This document shows positions 53,456-64,000 of a DNA stretch of 64,000 bases, in pieces. Within the stretch, counting starts at the first letter, position 1; each line of letters begins with the position of its first letter. A model generated the notes under the pieces. That model did no database searches and had not been told where the DNA came from. It worked only from the letters and a program-made list of their open reading frames with translations. The DNA is from Panulirus ornatus (taxonomy: Eukaryota; Arthropoda; Malacostraca; Decapoda; Palinuridae): positions 4,488,501 to 4,552,500 of the forward strand of contig NC_092265.1 in the NCBI RefSeq assembly GCF_036320965.1. Reading direction: 5' to 3'. The translations under genes and the position numbers were made by a program.

Positions 53456-54228
53456 GGTGTTCAGGGCTCCCCAGGTCTTGGCCTGGCACCAACCTCTTTG
53501 TCTTGCATACCGCCTTTTATTTTCAACCCTCATGATAAATACTGAGTGATTTCATGATCAGTTTGGCTCCATTCACGCAGATTGATAAGAACCCGGATGT
53601 TTAGAGTCTGAGAGGAAATACCCCAAGTCGAAATGTTTGTCAGAAAATTAGGTAGACTTTGATTAACTTTTCTTGGAACTAAAACGAAAGAAATAATTTC
53701 CATTGGCTTGTGGGAAGGGGATTTGGTTGAACTCGTCTTGAGAAACTGGCATGGGGATCTTTTCCTATCAGATTATATAATTTCTCAGACATTATTGAAC
53801 GCCAACTCACCTGCATGCAAACATGAACAGATAACTATTTTGTTATCAATGAAATGAAAAAAAAAGAAATTGTGTATCCGAGAACACTTGCAAAAAGCAC
53901 CGTTCCTTGCGCTATCGCTTACCCGTATTTCCGTTATGTACGACTAGGCTATGCGTCCGGGTGCACTTGGTCTCACACGGATACGCACTTATAAAGTATG
54001 ACGGTGTGACTGTCGAACGGGCTTGGATCCTTAACCAGACCTTTAAGGGACAGCTCAAAAGTCAGTACCATATACTCAACATAGCGTGGATAGTTTCTTG
54101 TTATTTCGTGTGTTGCTCAGTATAACTTTGAGTGTGTGTGTTTGTGTGTGTTTATGAGGGACTATCTCACTCGTAAAGCCCCAGCTATTGACCCTTACAT
54201 CATACACTAATTTTTTTTTAATTTCCGT
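53456..54228. other. No supported feature
   Basis: Non-repeat intergenic or intronic DNA. Confidence 0.4.
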
Positions 54229-54600
54229 ATGCCGTTTGCATATACTCTTTACCCAGTGAATCAGTTTGATCCATTTATCCGCTACATATCGACTGCTGTA
54301 GTATTTTGTTTTCTAACACCTTTCATGTTTAATCTCAAGTTCTGTTCTCTGATTATTGTGCCTTTCGACGAATTGTTCACTATGTCATCGTCTGCTTTAA
54401 AAACTCTGAAGGTTGTGATCAGGTTACCCCACACTTTTCTCTTTTCCTTGGTGGTCATATTTAACACTTCAAGCCTATTCCTATGTCTTAGTCTCTTAAT
54501 TGTAATACCATCCATCTTTGCTGCCCTCTTCTGGACTCTTTTTTTTCTTTTTCTTTAGCTCTTTGATCGTCTTAAGGTGCGGTTACTAAGCCAGAGAATC
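54229..54600 (-). mobile_element. CR1-like RT C-terminal fragment
   Basis: Minus frame 54282-54515 reads 'RLRHRNRLEVLNMTTKEKRK', 'VWGNLITTFRVFKADDD' and 'REQNLRLNMKGVRKQNTTAV'. It resembles the 33.3 kb copy ('RGDLMTTFKFFKQI', 'TRGHNMKLNRN') in motif order. Degenerate. Confidence 0.55.
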
Positions 54601-55502
54601 GCATTCTACTTTTTGACCTTGTGTAGGTTAGGAATGACTTGCTTAAGTATTTCCTTATCCAAATGCTTGAAGGTATTTTGGTATTTGCTAATAATTATGC
54701 GTTGGTGTGTGTGTGTGTATGTGTGTGTGGCGGGGGGAGTTGACTTGTATACGTAGCGAAGATGGGAACCCCCATGTAAGGTTGATCGAACACCTGAGCT
54801 CACCGTGAGCTGAGGCAATAAAGGTATAGCAGAACCGCTGCTACTTGTTCGTGAAGCCGTGGCCTTAACCTCTCTCGACGCAACTCGAAAAACTTTTTGA
54901 GTTTCAAAGTTTAACCCCTTCGAGTGCGACGACTTTACCCCCCCCCCTCCCCTTCCGATTCAAATACGACGAGGTATACCCCTTCCGCAAGAAGAGGTAA
55001 CCCCTTTTGAGTACGGTGACCTTTAAGGGCCAAGTCAAAGGTGACCCCCAAATCATATGTAAGTTTATCATAAGTACTCGGACAGACATACACAAGTATA
55101 ATAAGCAAGAGGAAATTGCACCGTTGAAAATAAGAGTATGAAAAATCTATTTTGTTTCAAATGATGGATTACCCATTTCCTGTGAACATGACAATCGATC
55201 TGTAGAAAACGTTTTGATGTGGGAGTTACATTGCACACGGTATGACGTCACCGGGAGTCTCCCCCCACCCACTCACACACACAAAGGTGCTTCAGGACGT
55301 ATACTTGTGTGATGCGAGTGGTAATATCCCTCAGGCCTTCTGTCGTTAGTGCATGAGTAATGGTCGTGTTCGGTAGGACTTCTGAACACGCCGATACTAT
55401 CCTTGAACACGCCTATACGACCCTTGAACACGCCAGTTCGACCCTTGAACACGCCGTGGACTCATAGGAATATACTTGATCACGCGCAAAATTATGATCC
55501 TT

Positions 55503-55506
<4 letters not shown>
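54601..55506. other. No supported gene; short near-identical 18-mers
   Basis: At 55383-55452 the phrase 'cccttgaacacgcc' recurs with small changes, a minisatellite-like start of a tandem array. A perfect TGACGTCA lies at 55243-55250. Confidence 0.5.

Positions 55507-55570
<64 letters not shown>
55507..55570. repeat. (TA)n
   Basis: About 64 bp pure TA. Confidence 0.97.
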
Positions 55571-55574
<4 letters not shown>

Positions 55575-55579
55575 TATTT

Positions 55580-57764
<2,185 letters not shown>

Positions 57765-57788
57765 TCACAGCCATCATTCGGTGAGGAA

Positions 57789-58670
57789 TCATAACCTTTT
57801 TTTCCGAAGCACCAGCTTCATGGTTACCTTGGCGTCCTCGCGACACTTGAGTTCGTTCGGTGAACTGATGGAGACTGATAGAAATCTCTCCTTCAGGTAG
57901 GCCAGCGAGTTACGAATCTTTGGTCCTCTTGGGTGTGGATAGATAATGCTGGTATCCACGATGCGATCGTGAATCACTTTCAATCTGAGGAGGTCGTGTT
58001 CCACTCCATGGCCCACAAGGATTGTGTTACTCCCGACCATCGAGAGGAGCTTGGAATGGACGTCCCGTAGTGTGGTGGTGACTCCCGTGAAGTGTTCCTT
58101 GGTGAGTCTCGAGTGTTCCGTGTTGTAGTCAATGATGGGAGCATCGGGCAGGATCAGCGTCTCGTACACCAGCTGACAGTTTGAGTCGACGATGGAGATG
58201 GCCGCCACGTCCATTCCGGCTGTCGTGAACAGCATCTCGCAGTCCAGGGCGTAGATAGACTCCTCGGTGACGCTGGTATTCAACCCCGTGTTGATGAACC
58301 CGGTCAGATTATCCGGATCTATCTCTTCGGACACGTGTTGCGGAGCAGTAGCGCAAGGCGAGGAGCCGACTGATCGCTTGCAACAGTAGTGTATGGGCAT
58401 GACCGACCTGGACATCTTCCCCCAGTGATATTCGCACTTCTCCACGGTCAGTGGGCGGCCGTCACCATGTATGCGGTACACTGTCTTGCAGCGTCTACAG
58501 GTGCGGATGTAGCGCCCGGGGACTCTCCGATTGTAGCTCTGGTCAATGTTGAAGAGCTTGGCTTTTCCCTGTTGTTCGCAAGGGCGCGGGAAACACCAGC
58601 GTCGCAGCTCATCCTCCCTCAGCTCCAGTCGGGTCACAGCGTTGTACACTTTCTCGGATACCTTCGACAT
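57789..58670 (-). CDS. REXO1: REXO1/GOR-like DEDDh RNA exonuclease, catalytic His lost
   Basis: REXO1/GOR proteins are DEDDh 3'-5' RNA exonucleases. This 293-aa ORF is uninterrupted. Residues 58-110 hold the family Cys/His region (C58, C61, C79, H82, C96/C97, C106; 'CEYHWGKM'). The nuclease core is about 138-290: Exo I 'YALDCEM' (D143, E145), Exo II 'LVGHGVEHDL' (D226), Exo III 'CREDAKVTM' (D279). The usual 'HDSxED' here reads 'LKCRED', so the catalytic His position is Leu274. An in-frame TAA lies 24 bp upstream of the ATG, and an acceptor TTTTCAG at 58706 shows a spliced 5' UTR. The intronless coding region could mark a retrocopy or one of several lineage-expanded GOR-like genes. A (GA)n tract sits in the 3' UTR. 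Confidence 0.88.
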   Translation of the reverse strand: MSKVSEKVYNAVTRLELREDELRRWCFPRPCEQQGKAKLFNIDQSYNRRVPGRYIRTCRRCKTVYRIHGDGRPLTVEKCEYHWGKMSRSVMPIHYCCKRSVGSSPCATAPQHVSEEIDPDNLTGFINTGLNTSVTEESIYALDCEMLFTTAGMDVAAISIVDSNCQLVYETLILPDAPIIDYNTEHSRLTKEHFTGVTTTLRDVHSKLLSMVGSNTILVGHGVEHDLLRLKVIHDRIVDTSIIYPHPRGPKIRNSLAYLKERFLSVSISSPNELKCREDAKVTMKLVLRKKRL

Positions 58671-58705
58671 CTGGCCCTTTCTCTCTACGTGTTACCACGT
58701 CTTTC
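58671..58705 (-). other. 5' UTR part of the REXO1-like coding exon
   Basis: Thirty-five bases between acceptor TTTTCAG and the ATG, containing an in-frame TAA. An upstream non-coding exon is implied. Confidence 0.6.
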
Positions 58706-58795
58706 CTGAAAATATATATGAGACCATTGTCAGTAATCAGGTATCACAGGAATTTATACATGCATGCATGTGTGCATGGGTACCTAGCATAGGCT

Positions 58796-58799
<4 letters not shown>

Positions 58800-58830
<31 letters not shown>
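58800..58830. repeat. (GT)n microsatellite
   Basis: About 30 bp GT. Confidence 0.95.
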
Positions 58831-58832
<2 letters not shown>

Positions 58833-58941
58833 TGTTTTTAAAGATATGGCAATGCACCGTTGCAGTAGATGTTAACAACAGAAATGGCCGAGATGTATGG
58901 AATGTGAATGTTGTATGGAATCACTTGGTTTTTCATTGCAG

Positions 58942-59053
58942 TTCCGATGGAAGTGGTGAAAGTGGCTCATAGATTTCTACAGGAACGTCACCGGAAGGCT
59001 GGCTATCTGATGTTTTCACAGAACAGTTTGGTGGCTGCTACTGGGCAGGGGAG
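58942..59053 (+). CDS. Candidate exon, unknown plus-strand gene
   Basis: Acceptor TTTTTCATTGCAG, donor GAG|GTAAGG, 112 nt open in the phase set by the candidate exon at 52154-52205. Encodes 'PMEVVKVAHRFLQERHRKAG' then 'YLMFSQNSLVAATGQG'. I do not recognise it. No following exon could be placed in the window. Confidence 0.35.
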
Positions 59054-60293
59054 GTAAGGGGTGAGAGGAGGAGGAGGAGGTGGGGTCTCCCAAGAATGTA
59101 AGAATCTTATGATGATGCCGTGACGAGAGAGAGGAGCTTTACAGGCGTAGGTACCACGGGGAGGAGGAGGAGGAGGAATTCGTTTGTTATTTTTCTCTCT
59201 CTCTGAGAGCGAAGCATTTGCGATCTGGCGAGTGTGTTATACAGTGACAGGTGGACGGTTAAGCCGTTCGTTATGGAAAGCTGATGATAACACCAGATAT
59301 CAGCGAACCAAACTTGAAGCTACGGGTAAAAAGAGAGAGGGCCAAAAAAAAAAAAAGTGTTTCTTCCACGCTTTCCAAACATCACCAGCGCATTTTTGGT
59401 GACGATCACTCGAGAAGGCGCTGCCGTTGCTGGTACTAATGTTGCTAGCGCCGTTCGAACGCACTGAAGAGAACAGCTTGATGAGGAGGGGGGACTGAGT
59501 GAAGGCATAATAACCCGCACCTAACACTCGCGTCATCTCCCTCCTCTTGTTTAATAACTTTCACTCACTATCTTTGGGCAGCGAAGCTTCAAGAATTGTA
59601 AAATAACAACAACACCACCAACAACGTGGGATGAAAGGTCACTTTTACCTTTGAGAGTCCTTGATTCAAATACGGTGGTGAACTTGACGCCTGAACAAAG
59701 GAAATACGACAAGCGTGCTGGCTGCTGCTGCAGAGTTAAACCCACACGCAACACACACGGAGCGGCCAGTGTTTCACTGGAATGTCTTCTGTTGACTGAG
59801 TGATATCCTGATGCATGCTGCCATGTGCGACATTCTCCACGTACGGACTGGGATTTCCCGAATCTGACGTGACTAACAACTAGTGACAGGAAGAGAGTCA
59901 GTTGCGCAGCCGGTACGCGCATGAACGGCATCATGCGACTTTTTAAGCAAGGTCGGAAGGCTGACAACACATTCTCTGACGAAAGTTTAACTCTCTCTCT
60001 TTTTCTCACTTCCTTACTGAGTGTGTATACTGCATTTCTTTCTCCTCTCGGTAAAGTGTAACCTATTCTCTTTTTTTTCTTTTTTTTCTCATTTACTGTG
60101 TATACTGCATTTTTATTTTCAAAAGATAAGATAGTACGGTAATTTGAAGTTAAAGGGCTCGATCTAGCATATCTTTCGATGATTCCAGTATATATTTTTC
60201 ATCCCTGATTCCGGGATGAGTGACTATAGCGACACTGGGTTTTCCCAGGATCGCCCCGGCACTTGTCACCTATTACTGACGGCGTCTTGACTT
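59054..60293. other. No supported gene; GAG-rich patches
   Basis: G/A-rich short repeats at 59060-59090 and 59158-59175. A 152-aa minus ORF (59551-60009) has no recognisable similarity. Confidence 0.4.
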
Positions 60294-60322
60294 GGTAGGT
60301 AGGTAGGTAGGTAGGTAGGTAG
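60294..60322. repeat. (GGTA)n tetranucleotide repeat
   Basis: Seven GGTA units. Confidence 0.95.
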
Positions 60323-60722
60323 GCCACGGCGTGTGAACCTTCACCTGACGTACTTACTACCTCGATGTCCGACGGTGGCGGGTTAGACTGCCTCTGTTAT
60401 TCCATTGAGCGGGTGGCCAGGCCACCAACGAGAGGAGCCGCTCTTAACGGACCTGAACCTCAGGCCCAACGGCATGGAGAGAGGGAGAGAGAGAGCGAGA
60501 GAAAATGTCGAGGCGGAGTTGTCTAGATTGCATTACTGTGGCTCTAGCCTGATTTGTCCCGAACTTTCAATCCTGCACATCTTTACGGCGCACCTTTGGA
60601 ATGAGCCTTGTTGTGTTATCACAAATAAATGAATAATAATGATATAAAAGTGTACTCTTAATAGCTAAAAGGTATACCAAAGTCATAACTTAACACGTTT
60701 AGGAAAGCGTCATTCCACTCAC

Positions 60723-60800
60723 CTTTCACCTTGGGGAATGTAAACTAGGCACACGGCGTGTTTGGTCGTACGCTGAGGTGAGAACCGACTAGGCTGTCAG
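60723..60800 (-). other. Candidate 5' UTR exon of the REXO1-like gene
   Basis: On the minus strand the sequence ends GGTGAAAG|GTGAGT at 60723, a strong donor that could splice to the acceptor at 58706. The 5' limit is nominal. A TGACGTCA palindrome lies just upstream. Confidence 0.3.
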
Positions 60801-60845
60801 GATCCGACTCGAGGGATTTTATGGGGTAGGTTAGCATACGTTGGA

Positions 60846-60853
60846 TGACGTCA
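60846..60853. promoter_or_regulatory. CRE/ATF-type palindrome TGACGTCA
   Basis: Perfect palindrome followed by 'gcgcgagcgtcg', a small CG-rich patch, upstream of the candidate 5' UTR exon. Confidence 0.35.
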
Positions 60854-60979
60854 GCGCGAGCGTCGTTCGTTTTAGAAATAAACAGAACCTGTTGAAATCT
60901 TGTCGTGCTTGGTGTCAATACGTTTCAGTGTGGTGTGATTATTTTTGTATATGTTGAAGGCTCTATTCACTGACAAAAG

Positions 60980-62160
60980 TCCACATCAAGGCCGGGCCTT
61001 GATTGAGATATAAAGAGAATTATGAAAGGGAAAAAGAGAAGACAACGGAAAGTATTTACGAATTTTAGAAAAAGTGAAAAACCTGTCTTTAAAATGCATC
61101 GACGTGTAGGGAAAGAAGCAGTTATCAAAACGGCTTACCCTTAAGTTGCCGATGGCCACACAGTAATTATATGACGCAGCATCTTCCCGAGTATTGCGTG
61201 GTCTAGTTAATGGTGGGGTTACACAAGCAGCCAGCTCTAGGGAGCAAAAACCAAAGTAATACCTATAGAAGAGGGAAAATGAACCAACATTGCGACGTAA
61301 GGCAAGAGAGCCAAGTTTAGAAGTTAGCCTGGGAAAGATTATAAGTTGGACCGCTTTCTACTCAACTCTGTAAAGTACGGATGCCAAGCTAGAACCACCC
61401 CAGATGTGAAAGCAGCACTCTATTCAAGGACAAGTCAATCCTTTGTATAAACGGAGCAACTGTACAGAAGAAAAGAAGATTCGACATCTAAACAGGACAC
61501 CCAGTTTCTTATAGGCAGACTTAGCCATTCCCGTAATGTAGGGTTTCTTAAAAAGAGTGGATTTTAAAGTAATACCAAGTGTGTTCAGTGAGTCAAGAGG
61601 TGGAATTACAGAACTGTCAAACGAGAAACGAGAGTTGTGAGTTTTCGATAGGGGGATGGGTAGAAACTGGGTCCTTGGAGGCATTAAATTTGACTAAATT
61701 TCGTTTACCCAATTCAGATATCCTGTTCAAGTCAGAGTTTATTGAGGGAGCTGTGTCAAGATGAGATGCAGATTGAAAGGTCACTCTTTTTAGGGATGGG
61801 ATGTACCAATGCATGCTTCCAAGGAGAAAGAGAAGTTTTGGTTTTTACAGAGCAACGGAACAAACGAGCAAGCACAGGTGCAAGTTCAGAGGCACACTCT
61901 ATCAAGTACACGGGGATGGATGCCATCAGGACCATAAGCCTTGCTTGTGTCCAGGGAGGGAAGCGGTTTTCGGACAGTACAGAAAGAGATTTCGAGGAGG
62001 GGCACAGGATTAGTAAGAGGAGCATCAGTTGGTGAAGGAATGTTAGAGTCATCCTTGTAGGGGTGGGTGTCGTGCGCCTGGGGGTGTATTGTCGTGTGCC
62101 CGTAGATTACAACGTGTAGCGTCACTTGTGCTGTCAGGCAGGGTGGAGGGTGCAGTGTCA
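60980..62160 (-). mobile_element. Non-LTR RT remnant (fourth lineage)
   Basis: Minus frames in order: 'TVRKPLPSLDTSKAYGPDGI' and 'HPRVLDRVCL' (RT entry motif 'TSKA.GPDGI'), 'ELAPVLARLFRCSVKTKTSL', then after a deletion 'LGITLKSTLFKKPYITGMAK' and 'SAYKKLGVLFRCRIFFSSVQ', and a decayed C-terminal block. The core RT with the catalytic Asp pair is missing. Confidence 0.75.
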
Positions 62161-62285
62161 TGCCATACTATGAGTGTGAAGCGTCATGTCATACTGTGAG
62201 TGTGAAGTGTCATTCCTGCTTTATCATCATCGCTGTGGTGTATGGTGTAATGTTTGGTGTAAAGTGTGGCGTATCACAAGTGTAT

Positions 62286-62287
<2 letters not shown>
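62161..62287. other. Short duplicated 'gtgtgaagcgtcat'-type motif
   Basis: The phrase 'catactatgagtgtgaagcg' / 'catactgtgagtgtgaagtg' occurs twice at 62164-62210. Confidence 0.5.

Positions 62288-62288
<1 letters not shown>

Positions 62289-62328
<40 letters not shown>
62289..62328. repeat. (GT)n microsatellite
   Basis: About 40 bp GT. Confidence 0.96.
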
Positions 62329-62330
<2 letters not shown>

Positions 62331-62500
62331 AGTAGAGTCCTATATTAAGTATATGGCGCATCATCTACTTGGTGTATTCGTGTTATAGTGCAGTGTATGG
62401 TGTTAACGCTTGTGTAAACTGTCGCGCAGTTGTACAGTGTGGTATTTGGTGAGGGCGTTGAGAGCATAACAGTGTTGGGTAAACACAAATGTGTGTATGG

Positions 62501-62638
62501 TGTGAAACTGCGGTACACAATGCAGGTGGGCGGACAGTACCATGGCGACATACACATGACTGGTGTGAATGTGAAACTGCGGTACACAGTGCAGGTGGGC
62601 GGACAGTACCATGGCGACATACAAGTGACTGTTGTAAA
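62501..62638. repeat. 69-bp tandem duplication
   Basis: Units at 62501-62569 and 62570-62638 share 'tgtgaaactgcggtacaca' and 'ggtgggcggacagtaccatg'. The period is a multiple of three, leaving both strands open. Confidence 0.9.
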
Positions 62639-63020
62639 TCCCCAACAAACGTACGTTTTCCCGGAGCAGACGTCGCCGTCATGCACCACCACCTGACAAA
62701 TACGTACACGTCACGTCCTGAGCGAGACTTGTAAAGACTTGGCCTGAGTACGAGAACGTTTCCTCCAGCGTTCGTCTGGCATACTTGTCTCACAGTGTCG
62801 ACACATTCCTCTCGGACAGAGGGAGAGTACTGGGTCTCGCATGATAATCGTCTTTTTTTCAATCTGTAGAGCGCGACCGTGTGACTTTTCAGAGCTGGTG
62901 TTCCCATAGTTATACTCCCACAGAAATTGTCCAATGTTTGTGATATGCAGTATATGTATATACATGGAGTGAGTATTTTAAAGGTTTGTTGAATGCGTTA
63001 GATGATAGAGAGGCAGGTAT
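62639..63020. other. No supported feature
   Basis: Apart from a possible LINE linker scrap at 62965-63015 ('gagtattttaaaggtttgtt', like 41.81 kb) nothing is recognised. Confidence 0.4.
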
Positions 63021-63120
63021 AGGATCGAACCCGGGACCCTTGTACTGTTGGAGGTTTGTATGTTCTATGAAGATGCGCGTTCATATGCACTTTGTTCGTA
63101 TTCATATACCTCCGTGTTGT
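63021..63120 (+). mobile_element. SINE-2 (tRNA-derived) partial copy with inverted head
   Basis: 'gttggaggtttgtatgttct' and 'cgttcatatgcactttgttc' match the body of the copy at 63255. The adjacent 'ggatcgaacccgggaccctt' is the reverse complement of that copy's B-box region. Confidence 0.7.
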
Positions 63121-63254
63121 ACAGGTAGGTTCAGTAAAATGCTATCTGCTGGCTGTGTGAGCCTGATGGGAAATGACCGGTGTAGACCCCATTGCTCACC
63201 AACGTGAGACGAAGGGTTTTCGAGTACATAGTATTCGAATAGGCATTTTTCTAT

Positions 63255-63375
63255 TAGGGGCGATCATAGCCTAGCAATAACGCTCCCGCCTGTTGCACAA
63301 GGGTCCCGGGTTTGATCCTGGCTGTTGGAGGTTTGTATGTTCTATGAAGGAGCGCGTTCATATGCACTTTATTCG

Positions 63376-63380
<5 letters not shown>
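63255..63380 (+). mobile_element. SINE-2, tRNA-derived, with A and B boxes
   Basis: Pol III-like A box 'tagcctagcaa' (63267-63277) and B box 'ggtttgatcc' (63309-63318) at tRNA-like spacing, followed by the non-tRNA body 'ggaggtttgtatgttctatg' and a (TA)n tail. It does not fold as a full tRNA gene, so I call it a SINE and not a tRNA. Confidence 0.7.

Positions 63381-63440
<60 letters not shown>
63378..63440. repeat. (TA)n tail of SINE-2
   Basis: About 62 bp pure TA. Confidence 0.97.
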
Positions 63441-63442
<2 letters not shown>

Positions 63443-63807
63443 ACAAGAGAACAAATCAGCAAAGTTATAGGGCTCTTACCTCTCCCAGAAGAGTGAACAC
63501 AAACATATACCGACTAAATACTAACCGATAACAAATCTTATCTAGAACTGATGTATTTGGCTCTTTAGTGATAGACTATCGCGGTATCAGATTGTTCTAA
63601 ACCTTATCGATTGCATCAGCTGGACACTGTGGACATGAATCACGGACACAATTACGGGACAAATGAGTCTTTCGGACAGACAAAAAATATAAAAGATAAA
63701 GAATAAAAATCAAGTCTTGAAATGGGGTTGACAGATGAAACACTACAATATGTTGTTATGGAGCTTTGGAAAAATTACTCAGTAATTGTAGTATATATAT
63801 ATACTAC

Positions 63808-63816
<9 letters not shown>
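63441..63816. other. No supported feature
   Basis: AT-rich flank. Confidence 0.4.

Positions 63817-63859
<43 letters not shown>
63817..63859. repeat. (GT)n microsatellite
   Basis: About 43 bp GT preceded by short TA tracts. Confidence 0.96.
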
Positions 63860-63863
<4 letters not shown>

Positions 63864-64000
63864 GGACGTTTTAGGTATAATTGAAAATTAGATTGATATG
63901 TTTAGGACCCACTTATTTAATACCGTGTTTCCCGTCGTGTATATAAGCTGAGAATGTGTGTAAATGCTTCTAGTTCCATTGTATTTAAGTAAAATAATCA

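Noticed and set aside
59551..60009. 152-aa minus ORF
   Set aside because: No recognisable similarity; may overlap an untranslated exon of the REXO1-like gene (possible donor near 59650) but is not supported as coding.
60405..60632. 75-aa plus ORF followed by AATAAA as a terminal exon of the unknown plus-strand gene
   Set aside because: Acceptor is weak, phase could not be confirmed and composition is repeat-like.
63259..63330. A functional tRNA gene
   Set aside because: A and B boxes are present but acceptor-stem pairing and a clear anticodon arm are not, and the sequence continues into a repeated SINE body.

Overview
This is a eukaryotic, intron-rich animal genomic window. I infer an arthropod, most likely a decapod crustacean. 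The reasons are very long dinucleotide microsatellites, dense 5'-truncated non-LTR retrotransposons, and metazoan genes with ordinary GT-AG introns and phase-consistent exons. No species can be named from the sequence alone. Nothing bacterial, phage-like or CRISPR-like is present.

Layout. (1) 1-15.7 kb, minus strand: eight coding exons plus a likely 5' UTR exon of a TEX2 homologue, an ER-anchored SMP-family lipid-transfer protein. Its 3' end, including most of the SMP domain, lies off the left edge. Exon 2 carries a one-base frame break in an A6/T6 homopolymer, and one intron appears to be GC-AG. (2) 15.7-16.1 kb: a probable head-to-head promoter region with a perfect cAMP-response-like palindrome. 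(3) 19.7-50.7 kb, plus strand: a complete BRCA1 homologue of 12 coding exons. Every splice phase agrees and the total is 6,825 nt (2,274 aa). It has an intact RING with all eight zinc ligands at human spacing, two very large low-complexity exons with basic and S/T-Q-rich segments, a short coiled-coil exon, tandem BRCT repeats, and an AATAAA signal. (4) 52.2-59.1 kb, plus strand: two phase-compatible candidate exons of an unrecognised gene (weak). (5) 57.8-58.7 kb, minus strand: an uninterrupted 293-aa REXO1/GOR-like DEDDh exonuclease in which the catalytic histidine appears replaced by leucine. (6) 60.7-64 kb: a likely 5' UTR exon for that gene, then retroelement remains, satellites and a tRNA-derived SINE.

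Repeats fill the introns and flanks. The dominant non-LTR family occurs with two 3'-UTR types, called LINE-A and LINE-B here. A short non-autonomous element (SINE-1) shares its 3' terminal stem-like sequence and A/TA tail with both, which implies mobilisation in trans by the LINE. At least three other non-LTR lineages are represented by degenerate reverse-transcriptase C-terminal fragments. Elements are often chained through (TA)n tails.

The three identified genes are not an operon or pathway. BRCA1 works in DNA repair with BARD1, TEX2 in membrane-contact lipid transfer, and the REXO1-like protein in RNA 3'-end processing. The one architectural link is the divergent TEX2/BRCA1 start region. 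Exon boundaries were derived by hand from splice consensus, reading frame and family similarity. Repeat boundaries are approximate.
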